Shown: one piece after another, positions 1-6,688 of the stretch
Numbering within the stretch: position 1 is the stretch's first letter
Layout of the letters: the number at the start of each line of letters is the position of its first letter
Virus record (IMG/VR): IMGVR_UViG_3300032223_002329
Coordinates: 1-24,110 of that record
Strand: one strand, 5' to 3'
Origin: a virus
Length of the DNA stretch: 24,110 nucleotides
The notes under the pieces: generated by a model
What the model was told of the DNA's origin: nothing
What the model saw: only the letters and a program-made list of their open reading frames with translations
Databases searched by the model: none
Translations under genes and position numbers: made by a program

Positions 1-825
1 ACAACCCAAACTATTTCGGGTGCAAAAACATTTTCAAATACAGTAAGTTTTACAAATGCATCAGTTACTTTTCCTTCTGGATTTGCTTTACCTGTAAATA
101 GAGGTGGTACAGGTAGTGCTACTGCTTCAGATGCTAGAACAGCTTTAGGTTTAGTCATTGGTACGGATGTTCAAGGTTACGATGGAGATTTGCAAGCTAT
201 TGGAGCATTGACTGGAACTACTGGACTTCTTAAAAAGACCGCTGCAAATACATGGTCTTTAGATACTACTGCATATGGAACAGGTACAGTTACTTCCGTT
301 GGAGTTTCTGTTCCTACATCGATTCTTTCTGTTTCTAATACACCAGTAACAACAACAGGAACTATTGCATTAGCATTAGCAACTCAAACTGCGAATTATG
401 TTTGGTCAGGCCCAACAACAGGTGCTGCATCAACGCCTACTTTTCGTGCATTAGTTGCTGCTGATATTCCAGCATTAAGTTATTTGTCTACATCTGGAGG
501 TACAGTATCTGGTAATGTGGTTGTTACTGGTACATTGGAAGTCCAAGGTACTACTACCACAATTAGCTCTAGTACATTAGTTGTGGCAGACAAGAACATT
601 GAACTTGGAAAAGTTGCTACACCAAGCGAAAGCACTTGCGACGGTGGTGGTATAACTTTGAAATCAGTTTCAGATCATACGATTATATATACTGCTGCAA
701 CAACTTCTTGGGATTTCTCCGACCATGTTAATTTAGCTACTGGAAAAGCATTTAAAATTAATGGAACTACTGTATTATCTGCAACAGTTCTTGATGGTGT
801 GATCGTTGACGGAGGAACTTTTTGA
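1..825 (+). CDS. Phage tail fibre protein, 5' end outside window
   Basis: The frame is open from base 1, so the gene enters the window already in progress and the true start is not visible. The visible 274 residues are low-complexity, Thr/Ser/Gly-rich beta repeats typical of tail fibres. An early GGTG motif is followed by a TASDAR/ALGL/GTDVQ/YD..L stretch that is common in phage fibres. A repeat unit ending in TPVTTTGTIALAL leads to PTFRALVAADIPALS. The C-terminal part (GTLEVQGTTTTISSSTLVVADKNIELG, shown here as separate features: an EVQGTTTTI segment, a VVADKNIELG segment, a GGGITLK segment and LATGKAFKINGTTVL) resembles the modules of T4-like and cyanophage fibre/baseplate proteins. It ends one base into the next gene (TGATG). 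Role by family: trimeric receptor-binding or fibre shaft protein. Confidence 0.85.
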   Translation, partial: TTQTISGAKTFSNTVSFTNASVTFPSGFALPVNRGGTGSATASDARTALGLVIGTDVQGYDGDLQAIGALTGTTGLLKKTAANTWSLDTTAYGTGTVTSVGVSVPTSILSVSNTPVTTTGTIALALATQTANYVWSGPTTGAASTPTFRALVAADIPALSYLSTSGGTVSGNVVVTGTLEVQGTTTTISSSTLVVADKNIELGKVATPSESTCDGGGITLKSVSDHTIIYTAATTSWDFSDHVNLATGKAFKINGTTVLSATVLDGVIVDGGTF

Positions 826-1943
826 TGTCAGTAACAGTAAAACCAAAACGATCTTACACAACTACTAATGTTCCTACATTAGCGAGTGGAGAACTAGGGA
901 TTAATGCTGCTGATGGTAAGATATGGATTGGAAACGCTGCTGGGAACACTAGTATTTTGGTTTCTTCTTTAGCTCATTCAGATCACACAGGAATTTTAAC
1001 TGTTGCAAATGGTGGTACGGGTTTAGGAACATTAACAGCAAACAATGTGATTCTTGGAAATGGAACTTCTACCCCAAGTTTTGTTGCACCTAGTACAAGC
1101 GGTAATGTTCTTACGAGCAATGGAACAACTTGGTCGAGTCAAGCATCAGTATCTGGAATGCCTACAGGTGCTATTATGCCTTTTGCAGCAATTTCCCCAC
1201 CAACAGGGTATTTGCTATGTGATGGATCTGCTGTATCTAGGTCTACATATGCAACTTTGTTTTCTACGATAACACCTAACAGGGGTTCAGCAACAATTAC
1301 TATTGCTTCACCAGCAGTAGTAACATTATCAGCACACGGATTTCAAACTGGTGATATTGTTTACTTTACTACAACAGGTGCATTGCCAACTGGATTGACA
1401 ATAAATACGCTTTATTATGTTATTTATGTAAATGCTACTACTTTTAGATTAGCAACATCAGCAGCAAATGCAGCAGTTCCAACACCAATTAATACATCTG
1501 GAACACAGTCTGGAACGCACACCTTGTTTCATTGCCCATATGGTTTAGGTGATGGAAGCACTACATTTAATGTGCCTAACTTATTACAAAGAATTCCAAT
1601 GATGGCAGGTTCAACAGGTGCTGGATTAACTGCAAGAGTAATAGGAACAACTTATGGAACCGAAACGCATACTCTTGCTGCTGCTAATATACCTACATTA
1701 ACTACGGGAAACATGAGTGCAAACTCAACTCATACGCATACATCAAATCTTCCGGCATTATGGGCAGAAACTGGTGCTAGTAGGGGTGGTATAAATGCGG
1801 GTACAAGTTTTCAAACTTATAACACTAATAGCGTAATGCAAAATGCAGACATACAGCATTCGCATACATACACAAATGCTTCACCTACAGCAATAAACCA
1901 TGTATCACCAACATTAACCATCAATTACATTATCAAGACTTAG
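825..1943 (+). CDS. Tail fibre protein with phage tail collar domain
   Basis: The ATG at 825 is chosen because it overlaps the preceding stop by one base and lies 9 bases after GGAGG (811-815). A TTG one codon earlier is less likely. The protein has 372 residues. The N-terminal part resembles a fibre module (ASGELGINAADGKIWIGNA, then GGTGLGTLTANNVILGNG). A phage tail collar domain starts near residue 113 with PTGAIMPFAAISPPTGYLLC and continues to the GDGSTTFNVPNL motif near 242. Between these two collar halves sits an extra segment of about 80 residues (AHGFQTGDIVYFTTTGALPT...). The His-rich C-terminus (HTHT, HSHT) and the final TINYIIKT are typical of collar/fibre tips. Expected role: adhesin tip of the tail fibre. 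Confidence in the collar domain is high. Confidence 0.88.
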   Translation: MSVTVKPKRSYTTTNVPTLASGELGINAADGKIWIGNAAGNTSILVSSLAHSDHTGILTVANGGTGLGTLTANNVILGNGTSTPSFVAPSTSGNVLTSNGTTWSSQASVSGMPTGAIMPFAAISPPTGYLLCDGSAVSRSTYATLFSTITPNRGSATITIASPAVVTLSAHGFQTGDIVYFTTTGALPTGLTINTLYYVIYVNATTFRLATSAANAAVPTPINTSGTQSGTHTLFHCPYGLGDGSTTFNVPNLLQRIPMMAGSTGAGLTARVIGTTYGTETHTLAAANIPTLTTGNMSANSTHTHTSNLPALWAETGASRGGINAGTSFQTYNTNSVMQNADIQHSHTYTNASPTAINHVSPTLTINYIIKT

Positions 1944-1953
1944 GAGAAAAAAA

Positions 1954-2154
1954 ATGGAAATTCAAATAAGTGAGCAAACTTCTACAGATGCAAATGGGGT
2001 TGTTTCTGTTATTGGTTATTATGTAACTTTTGTTAATCGAAATAAAAAACGATCTATAAATGAAAGTGATTTATTTATTACTGGAACAGATGTAGAAGCA
2101 AAAATAAGCCAATTAAAAAAATTATTGAAAACTTACTTTGATGCACAGGTATAA
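1954..2154 (+). CDS. Small unknown protein in the tail gene cluster
   Basis: This 66-residue protein starts at an ATG preceded by TAGGAGA, 10 bases after the collar protein's stop, and is followed 2 bases later by the next fibre gene. The N-terminal half (MEIQISEQTSTDANGVVSV) looks beta-rich. The C-terminal half ends in a Lys/Leu helix (SQLKKLLKTYFDAQV). No membrane segment or signal peptide is visible. Its good ribosome binding site and tight packing between structural genes support a real gene, possibly a fibre-assembly helper or minor tail component. I do not recognise the family. Confidence 0.65.
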   Translation: MEIQISEQTSTDANGVVSVIGYYVTFVNRNKKRSINESDLFITGTDVEAKISQLKKLLKTYFDAQV

Positions 2155-2156
2155 AA

Positions 2157-2846
2157 ATGCCAACAGATATTTTTGCAAATGTGACTGTTCAAGAAGAACC
2201 CTTTATGGTTTCCGTAAACAACCAAAGTGTTGTTGTTACGGCTTCAGACCCTGTTTCTAAAGTTACAACTATTGATGATACTCATGTTGCTGTATTCCGT
2301 TATGAAAGCACAACACCATCAACCAGTTCGTTTGGAATCACCGCACCTTCTATTTTTGATGTTGCGGGAAGCCCGATAGTTTCTAGCGGTGTTATTGACA
2401 TAACATTTAAAACTGTTGCAAAAAATACAGTTCTGTGCGGTAAAACTAATGCTACTGGAATCCCTTCTTTTCGCAATTTAGTTTCTAGTGATATCCCTGA
2501 CCTGTCTTCAATTTATCTTCCATCAGTTTCCCATGATGCTAGTTTAAAAGGTGATGGAACAGAAGCATCACCTTTGCAGATTGTTACTGGTGGAATTATT
2601 GGAAGCGTAAGCTCGGTGGCAATAGATTCTACTGATCTTATGGTTTACGATTCACCAATTACAGATTCTGGAACTATCACCTTGGCAATTGCAAATACTG
2701 GTGTTACTTCTGGAAAATATGGTTCTGTAACAGCAATTCCTGTTTTGACTGTAAGTTCTAAGGGGCAAATTACAAACGCTTCAACAGTTTCAATTCCAGA
2801 TTTTGCAACAAATATTTTTCATCCATTTTTATTCGGGGGAATGTAA
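2157..2846 (+). CDS. Tail fibre-like protein, paralogous modules
   Basis: This 229-residue protein reuses the module seen at the left edge of the window. A segment ending SPIVSSGVIDITF is followed by ATGIPSFRNLVSSDIPDLSS, matching TPVTTTGTIALAL plus PTFRALVAADIPALS of the first fibre. A second copy of the first half occurs at DSPITDSGTITLAIANTGVT. Gly, Ser and Thr are abundant and Cys is rare (one), as in beta-structured fibres. The start ATG follows the previous stop by 2 bases, and its stop overlaps the next start by one base (TAATG). By family it is a fibre or baseplate-associated fibre. The C-terminus (IFHPFLFGGM) is unusually hydrophobic and may be an attachment or trimerisation point. 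Confidence 0.75.
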   Translation: MPTDIFANVTVQEEPFMVSVNNQSVVVTASDPVSKVTTIDDTHVAVFRYESTTPSTSSFGITAPSIFDVAGSPIVSSGVIDITFKTVAKNTVLCGKTNATGIPSFRNLVSSDIPDLSSIYLPSVSHDASLKGDGTEASPLQIVTGGIIGSVSSVAIDSTDLMVYDSPITDSGTITLAIANTGVTSGKYGSVTAIPVLTVSSKGQITNASTVSIPDFATNIFHPFLFGGM

Positions 2847-3175
2847 TGGCACAAGTCCATAAGGTTTTAGGTCAGGTTATACCTACAGCAGCAACATTAA
2901 CTAATCTTTATACTGTTCCAGCAGCAACCAGTACTATTGTTTCCACTTTGGTTATTTGCAACCAAACTGCATCAGCAAAGACATTTCGGATAGCTGTAAA
3001 AAAGTTAGGTGTATCAATTTCCGATGAAATGTATATTGCTTATGATTCACCAATTGCAGCATCAGATTCAATTTTCCTTACAATAGGAATTACACTATCT
3101 GCAACAGATGTTATATCTGTTTATTCTGCTGATGGTTCTGTTGGATTTTCTTTATTTGGTGCGGAGATTTCATAA
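2846..3175 (+). CDS. Small virion-associated protein
   Basis: This 109-residue protein begins at an ATG overlapping the upstream stop by one base. The sequence pattern ([20 protein letters not shown], then a [10 protein letters not shown] strand, [20 protein letters not shown] and the ending [10 protein letters not shown]) matches a family I know from many tailed-phage structural clusters, usually annotated as hypothetical or structural protein. The alternating hydrophobic pattern suggests a compact beta-sandwich. It lies between fibre genes, so a small fibre-associated or virion decoration role is likely. No enzymatic motif, signal peptide or transmembrane segment is visible. I am confident that it is a real phage gene and less sure of its place in the particle. 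Confidence 0.75.
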   Translation: MAQVHKVLGQVIPTAATLTNLYTVPAATSTIVSTLVICNQTASAKTFRIAVKKLGVSISDEMYIAYDSPIAASDSIFLTIGITLSATDVISVYSADGSVGFSLFGAEIS

Positions 3176-3176
3176 C

Positions 3177-3812
3177 ATGACAGTAACTAATTTTACAAAC
3201 AGAGTGGTAAATATAAAAAATGTTGCACCTACACCTACCCCTAGTCCAAGTCCTACTCCTACACCTACTCCAACTCCTACACCTACACCTACACCTACAC
3301 CAACACCTACACCAACCCCTACACCAACCCCTACACCAACCCCTACACCAACACCTACGCCAACACCTACACCTACTCCAACACCTACTCCAACACCTAC
3401 ACCTACACCTACTCCTACTCCGACTCCAACACCAACACCTAGCCCTACTCCTACACCAAATTTAGTCAAAATTTCAGAGACTGGTAGTAGTCATACAGTT
3501 TCTGGTGATGGTTCGATGATGTCTCCATTAACAGGGTATGTTAATGATTCGTTGACAATAAATTATCAAGCTTCGGTTAGTGGAACACTTTATTATAATT
3601 TTAGTCTGTATGACATGATGTCTAGCGGTGCAATCGGTTATGTTACTATTAATGGAACTTACATAGAAGGTGTTTTGTATGCCAACGGCATGAATTTTAC
3701 TGGAACAATAGGAATTTCTTCTGGTGACTCTTTGTCTATACTTTTTAGCATGGGTTCTGGGTATCCTGGAATGACTTATCTTACAATAACTTCAATTTAT
3801 ATTTCTGTTTAA
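3177..3812 (+). CDS. Pro-Thr linker protein with C-terminal beta domain
   Basis: The ATG at 3177 lies one base after the previous stop. An upstream in-frame extension would overlap that gene heavily and is not used. The 211-residue protein has a short N-terminus (17 residues), a linker of 77 alternating Pro and Thr/Ser residues (about 18-94), then a beta-rich domain of about 117 residues. The linker should be extended and rigid, like a stalk. The C-terminal domain has alternating Tyr/Thr/Ser strands with the landmarks [29 protein letters not shown] and [11 protein letters not shown]. The same landmarks occur at the end of the protein at 10238-11161. Likely role: a surface-exposed virion protein, possibly a head fibre or tail-tip adhesin carried on a stalk. 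The membership of any named family is unknown to me. Confidence 0.75.
   Translation: MTVTNFTNRVVNIKNVAPTPTPSPSPTPTPTPTPTPTPTPTPTPTPTPTPTPTPTPTPTPTPTPTPTPTPTPTPTPTPTPTPTPTPTPSPTPTPNLVKISETGSSHTVSGDGSMMSPLTGYVNDSLTINYQASVSGTLYYNFSLYDMMSSGAIGYVTINGTYIEGVLYANGMNFTGTIGISSGDSLSILFSMGSGYPGMTYLTITSIYISV
3228..3458 (+). repeat. Degenerate 6-bp tandem repeat encoding Pro-Thr
   Basis: There are 231 bases of CC(T/A)AC(A/T/C/G) hexamers, all in frame with the 3177 gene and encoding 77 Pro/Thr/Ser residues. Third positions vary (CCT/CCA, ACA/ACC/ACT/ACG), but local runs such as CCAACCCCTACA recur several times around 3310-3350, which suggests expansion by slippage or unequal recombination. Unit gains or losses stay in frame, so the stalk length could vary without breaking the gene. 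Confidence 0.9.
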
Positions 3813-3827
3813 AAAGCCAAAAAACTG

Positions 3828-3856
3828 TTCCAATTTTGGGCCTTAAATGATAAAAT
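3828..3856 (+). promoter_or_regulatory. Candidate extended -10 promoter for the lysis-like cassette
   Basis: In the 68-base gap between 3812 and 3881 there is TGATAAAAT (3848-3856), an extended -10 element. It stands 17 bases after a poor -35 (TTCCAA, 3828-3833). A bulged hairpin (GCCAAAA at 3816-3822 with TTTTGGGC at 3834-3841) overlaps it and might end the upstream transcript, although no U-tract follows. The predicted start near 3863 leaves a short leader containing GGAGG. This is pattern-based only. Confidence 0.35.
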
Positions 3857-3880
3857 GCTTATTTATTGGAGGCGATTCAA

Positions 3881-4150
3881 ATGATGTTCGCAGAAATAAA
3901 TATAATCGACATATTTGAGCGTTTCGGGGTTTCTTTAAGTTTTCTGATTTTTATGCTGTGGGCAACTTATAAAGGTTTTGGGTGGTTAGGAGGTAATATA
4001 TTATTGCCACTACATCAAAGACATATGTTGTTTATAGACAGGTTAGAAAACTCAATTGGCGAAGTAGCCAAGGCTCAAGCGGAAAGCTTGAGGATTTTAA
4101 CAGAGGTTTTGAATTACACTAGGACTTTAAAAAAGGAAGTGAAACAATGA
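3881..4150 (+). CDS. Small membrane protein, putative holin
   Basis: The ATG at 3881 follows GGAGG (3868-3872) by 8 bases and is preferred over an in-frame TTG at 3866. The 89-residue protein has one clear hydrophobic segment (about residues 15-38, FGVSLSFLIFMLWATYKGFG). This is followed by a charged, probably helical C-terminus (IDRLENSIGEVAKAQAESLR) that may form a coiled coil, ending in KKEVKQ. Size, single membrane span and position at the head of a cassette containing secreted proteins and a protease fit a holin or other small lysis-related membrane protein. Many unrelated phage membrane proteins look alike, so the lysis role is an inference from context. It overlaps the next gene by 4 bases (ATGA), suggesting coupled translation. 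Confidence 0.6.
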   Translation: MMFAEINIIDIFERFGVSLSFLIFMLWATYKGFGWLGGNILLPLHQRHMLFIDRLENSIGEVAKAQAESLRILTEVLNYTRTLKKEVKQ

Positions 4151-4464
4151 TTAATTTTCCGCAAGCTATGCCTACAGATGCCATGATGCTAGTTGTTGAC
4201 AAAGTGCGTGGCAAAAAAGATGTAGGTAATAAAGAATTTAGTAATGCACTTTGGAACATCGTTGGATACGCTGCTGATCAAGTTATTCCTGACGATAAGC
4301 AAATCTTTCAAGAATCTGAAGTTTCTCTTGAAGATTTTGCTGCAATTCTTGAACAAGCAATTCCACAGGGTGATTTCCACGGCAACCCAGTTACGATTGG
4401 AATTGTGCCTTGGGCAATCGTTCTTAAGACAGCATTAAAGCTACTGATCTCCGTTTTTTTATAA
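4147..4464 (+). CDS. Unknown protein upstream of the HNH frame
   Basis: This 105-residue protein is translationally coupled to the putative holin by an ATGA overlap. The middle is acidic (VIPDDKQIFQESEVSLEDFA) and the end is hydrophobic (IVPWAIVLKTALKLLISVFL), possibly a C-terminal membrane helix. The last codons run through a T7 tract (4454-4460) that lies in the loop of a 9-bp hairpin, and the gene stops immediately after it. Deleting one T would fuse this frame to the HNH domain that follows. Thus the protein may naturally end here, or it may be the first part of a frameshifted fusion. I do not recognise the family. Its neighbours place it in the lysis-like cassette. Confidence 0.55.
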   Translation: MINFPQAMPTDAMMLVVDKVRGKKDVGNKEFSNALWNIVGYAADQVIPDDKQIFQESEVSLEDFAAILEQAIPQGDFHGNPVTIGIVPWAIVLKTALKLLISVFL

Positions 4465-4474
4465 TCGGGGATCA
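4445..4474 (+). other. Hairpin with T7 tract in its loop at the gene junction
   Basis: TGATCTCCG (4445-4453) can pair with CGGGGATCA (4466-4474) over 9 positions, with one G-U wobble. The 12-base loop is TTTTTTTATAAT. The structure covers the stop codon of the upstream gene (TAA, 4462-4464) and the point where the HNH frame must be entered. There is no U-tract after the stem, so it is not a standard terminator. It could influence slippage, reinitiation or be incidental. Confidence 0.5.
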
Positions 4475-4738
4475 CAATGGGCCAAGGTTAGAGCAGAACA
4501 TTTAGAAAAGAATCCTTATTGTGCTGCTTGCCTTGAAGATGATCCCGAATTGCTTCAAGTCCACCATCTGATACCATACTCGGTAGATCCTTCTAGAGAG
4601 ATGGAATCAGAAAATTTACTATCGTTATGCCGACCTTGTCATTTTCTTTTTGGTCACGCAAAAAAATGGGCCTCGGTTAATGTACATTGTTTGTCAGATT
4701 CTAGAATAATGGCAGAAAGAATAAGGAATAGACCATGA
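4448..4738 (+). CDS. HNH endonuclease, no usable start codon in frame
   Basis: Translation from the in-frame stop at 4445-4447 onward gives a recognisable HNH nuclease. It has an RGSQWAKVRAEHL helix, CAAC (first Cys pair), the LLQVHHLIPY His-His motif, a SENLLSLCRPCHFLFGH segment with the Asn, second Cys pair and final His. By family it is a metal-dependent nicking or cutting endonuclease, often found in phages beside packaging or lysis genes. The oddity is the 5' end: there is no ATG, GTG or TTG in frame until TTG at 4550, which would remove the first Cys pair and make a non-functional protein. Possible explanations are +1 slippage or transcriptional loss of one U on the T7 tract, a sequencing error, or a real frameshift mutation. 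It overlaps the next gene by 4 bases (ATGA). The start coordinate here is simply the first sense codon. Confidence 0.65.
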   Translation, partial: SPFFYNRGSQWAKVRAEHLEKNPYCAACLEDDPELLQVHHLIPYSVDPSREMESENLLSLCRPCHFLFGHAKKWASVNVHCLSDSRIMAERIRNRP

Positions 4739-5376
4739 TAAATCTTCTATTTTTAGTGTTTCTTCAAGTACCCACTATAGAGCTTCCTTTAAAAGTTTCT
4801 GGGCAACCAGGGGCGTTTATAAGCGTTCCCTCAAAGACTGAATCCAAGATTGTTAAATGGGTTTCAATTGATAAGGGTTTAAATATATTTCCTGTGGATC
4901 TGTTGAAGGATTCCAAAACTCTGGTAGTCACTTCGCAGATACAAGGTGTGTACAGATTGTTTGCTTATGTGGGTGATGGTTTTGGCCCTTCTGATCCAGC
5001 GTTTACATCTGTAGTAATTGGTGATGAACCCGCTCCCGCTCCCGCTCCACCTACTCCACCAGTAAATCCAGATGGAGATATTAAAGCAGCAGCAGCAAAA
5101 GAAGATAAAGACCAAGTAAAATGGTTGTCCATGTTTTACGATGAGCTTGCAAAAGAATGTCAGAAAAACGACTACGAATTTCTTACAGATGTTTTTAAAG
5201 CAGCAAAGGCAACCATCAATAAACAGTTCATGGAAAACGAACTTGCTAATCTCAGGGATGTAATTGGAAAAAGATTAAACCAAAAGCTTCCTAAAGACGG
5301 AACGCTTAAGCTTGATCAAAAACTCAGGGATCTTCTTACTAATGAATTTAACCAAATAGCAAAGGAGTTGAAGTAA
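4735..5376 (+). CDS. Secreted Ig-like domain protein with Pro-Ala linker
   Basis: The start ATG overlaps the HNH stop by 4 bases. The 213-residue protein opens with a short hydrophobic stretch (MINLLFLVFLQVPTIELP) that looks like a signal peptide or anchor. A beta-sandwich-like region follows (about residues 20-96; VSGQPGAFISVPSKTES, DSKTLVVTSQIQGVYRLFAY). A Pro/Ala linker (PAPAPAPPTPPVNP, about 99-112) precedes a helical, Lys/Glu-rich C-terminal half. I recall related sequences in planctomycete-type phage clusters next to papain-like proteases, but have not verified this. A plausible role is targeting or attachment of the lysis machinery at the cell envelope. The stop overlaps the protease start by one base (TAATG), so the two are likely co-translated. 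Confidence 0.6.
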   Translation: MINLLFLVFLQVPTIELPLKVSGQPGAFISVPSKTESKIVKWVSIDKGLNIFPVDLLKDSKTLVVTSQIQGVYRLFAYVGDGFGPSDPAFTSVVIGDEPAPAPAPPTPPVNPDGDIKAAAAKEDKDQVKWLSMFYDELAKECQKNDYEFLTDVFKAAKATINKQFMENELANLRDVIGKRLNQKLPKDGTLKLDQKLRDLLTNEFNQIAKELK

Positions 5377-6371
5377 TGGAAGGAGCATTAAATTTCGGTG
5401 AAAGAAGAAAACCTAAAGCACCAGATTTACCAGTACAAGAAGAACCAATACTACCGAATAAATTTGGATGGTTTCCAATAAGTTTGCAACCTCAAGAATT
5501 GCAAGAAAAGTTTAATGCAAAGCTTGTTCCATTTCAAATTGCTGGCCCTCCCTTAGACCTGAAAGAATCGCTTCTTTATAAGGTTGTCAACAAAGCTGCT
5601 GGATATGAGTTTTTTCCGTGGAATCAAAAAACTGGGTCGTGTGTAGGTCATGGTGCTTTAGCTATGATGGCTACATTACAAGCAGTTGAAATCGTTACCC
5701 AAAAACAGACTTTTGAAGAATGGCGAGTTCCGTTCATTCTTTACAATTATGGACAGTCTAGAGTTAGGGGTGGGATGCATGGTACTGGAGAAGGTTCTTT
5801 TGGCAGTTCTATGGCTGAATCTTTGAATGAAGACGGATGCCCACCATTAGACGAAAGATGCCCACAACCCATTAAAGAACAGGATGGATCTTGGACTTTT
5901 GGAGCATCAGCAGAAACCGCTTGGTCAAATGGTGACAAGCCACCTGTTGATCTTTCTAATTCTGCCAATAAGTTCAAAGTTCAAAGCACCTCGAAGCTTA
6001 AAAATAGTGACGAGGTTAAACAGGCATTATCGCATGGATACCCTGTCACCATTGCCTCATCTTGGTGGGGATTTAGTGATGTTAAGATCAAGCCATCTGG
6101 AACCCCAGCTATTCAATTAGCATCAAGAAATCAAACATGGGGGCATCAAGAAGCTTGTTTAGGGTTTACTACGCACCCTGAATTTGGTCTAATATTCCTA
6201 ATCCAAAATTCATGGGGAAATGCTCATGGAACACCCCCAGGAAATTTTGGCGAGCCTAAAGGTTCGTACTGGATTAAAGCTAGCGATATGGATAGAATCT
6301 GTTTAGAGGAAGTGTTTTCTTTCTCGAATTTTGATGGATACCCTGCACGAACTATCGATTGGTCGATATAA
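5376..6371 (+). CDS. Papain-like (C1 family) cysteine protease
   Basis: This 331-residue protein carries the complete papain-type active site. The oxyanion Gln84 and nucleophile Cys89 are in WNQKTGSCVGHGA, the catalytic His257 in QTWGHQEACLGF, and Asn278 in FLIQNSWGN. Order and spacing fit the C1A fold. The first 80 residues are Pro/Glu-rich and could be a propeptide or an interaction region. No signal peptide is visible, so export or membrane passage would need the neighbouring holin-like protein. It follows the secreted Ig-like gene with a one-base overlap. Known relatives hydrolyse peptide bonds. Acting on proteins of the host envelope during lysis is my inference. A virion-maturation or host-takeover role is the main alternative, although the head genes are not next to it. 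Confidence 0.85.
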   Translation: MEGALNFGERRKPKAPDLPVQEEPILPNKFGWFPISLQPQELQEKFNAKLVPFQIAGPPLDLKESLLYKVVNKAAGYEFFPWNQKTGSCVGHGALAMMATLQAVEIVTQKQTFEEWRVPFILYNYGQSRVRGGMHGTGEGSFGSSMAESLNEDGCPPLDERCPQPIKEQDGSWTFGASAETAWSNGDKPPVDLSNSANKFKVQSTSKLKNSDEVKQALSHGYPVTIASSWWGFSDVKIKPSGTPAIQLASRNQTWGHQEACLGFTTHPEFGLIFLIQNSWGNAHGTPPGNFGEPKGSYWIKASDMDRICLEEVFSFSNFDGYPARTIDWSI

Positions 6372-6408
6372 TGTGCTTGGTTACTTTTTTTCTTTAGGAG
6401 GAAGCAAT

Positions 6409-6618
6409 ATGTTTAGTTTAGTGTTAGCAGTTGGTATGGTGATCGATCTGCCTATTCGCAAGAGTTGTTCAAACGGACAATGTTCTGCACCCGCAGTACA
6501 AGTCGAAAAAAAGGTTGAAAAAACTATTAAAATTGAAACTGTGAAAACAGAATCACAAGTTTTCCGTGGAGGCAAACTTCGCTTTAGCCTTCGTGGATCA
6601 AGTTGCTGTGGTCGATAG
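6409..6618 (+). CDS. Small secreted Cys-rich protein
   Basis: The ATG at 6409 follows AGGAGGA (6396-6402). A longer in-frame start inside the protease gene is not favoured. The 69-residue product begins with a hydrophobic segment (MFSLVLAVGMVIDLP) that may be a signal peptide. It continues with CSNGQC, a Lys/Val/Glu-rich middle (VEKKVEKTIKIETVK) and an Arg/Gly/Cys-rich end (RGGKLRFSLRGSSCCGR). The four Cys suggest disulfides outside the cytoplasm. It is the last gene before a strong terminator, so it closes the lysis-like transcription unit. I have the impression of similar small proteins in planctomycete genomes. No function is assigned. Confidence 0.6.
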   Translation: MFSLVLAVGMVIDLPIRKSCSNGQCSAPAVQVEKKVEKTIKIETVKTESQVFRGGKLRFSLRGSSCCGR

Positions 6619-6631
6619 TTTTCGCTAAGAT
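6603..6631 (+). promoter_or_regulatory. Weak candidate promoter upstream of the terminator hairpin
   Basis: TTGCTG (6603-6608) and TAAGAT (6626-6631) are separated by 17 bases. Matches to the consensus are 3 of 6 and 4 of 6. If active, the transcript would start a few bases before the hairpin at 6645 and could feed the 6689 operon with a 5' terminal hairpin. The evidence is weak. It is listed because there is no room for a promoter between the hairpin and the next gene. Confidence 0.2.
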
Positions 6632-6644
6632 ATATAGATAACCA

Positions 6645-6677
6645 CAGGACACAATTAAAACTGTGTCCTGTTTTTTT
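6645..6677 (+). terminator. Rho-independent terminator
   Basis: A perfect 9-bp stem, CAGGACACA (6645-6653) with TGTGTCCTG (6662-6670), has an 8-base loop and is followed directly by seven Ts (6671-6677). This is a textbook intrinsic terminator for the rightward lysis-like cassette. The next gene's ribosome binding site (AGAGG, 6678-6682) begins right after the T-tract. Confidence 0.85.
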
Positions 6678-6688
6678 AGAGGTAGCTA

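Noticed and set aside
3170-3469. Reverse-strand frame encoding a Gly-Val repeat protein
   Set aside because: It is the complement of the Pro-Thr hexamer repeat, has no ribosome binding site, and opposes the transcription direction of a well-supported gene.
4477-4491. ATG at 4477 as a possible start for the HNH gene
   Set aside because: It is in the upstream gene's frame and runs into a stop after four codons.
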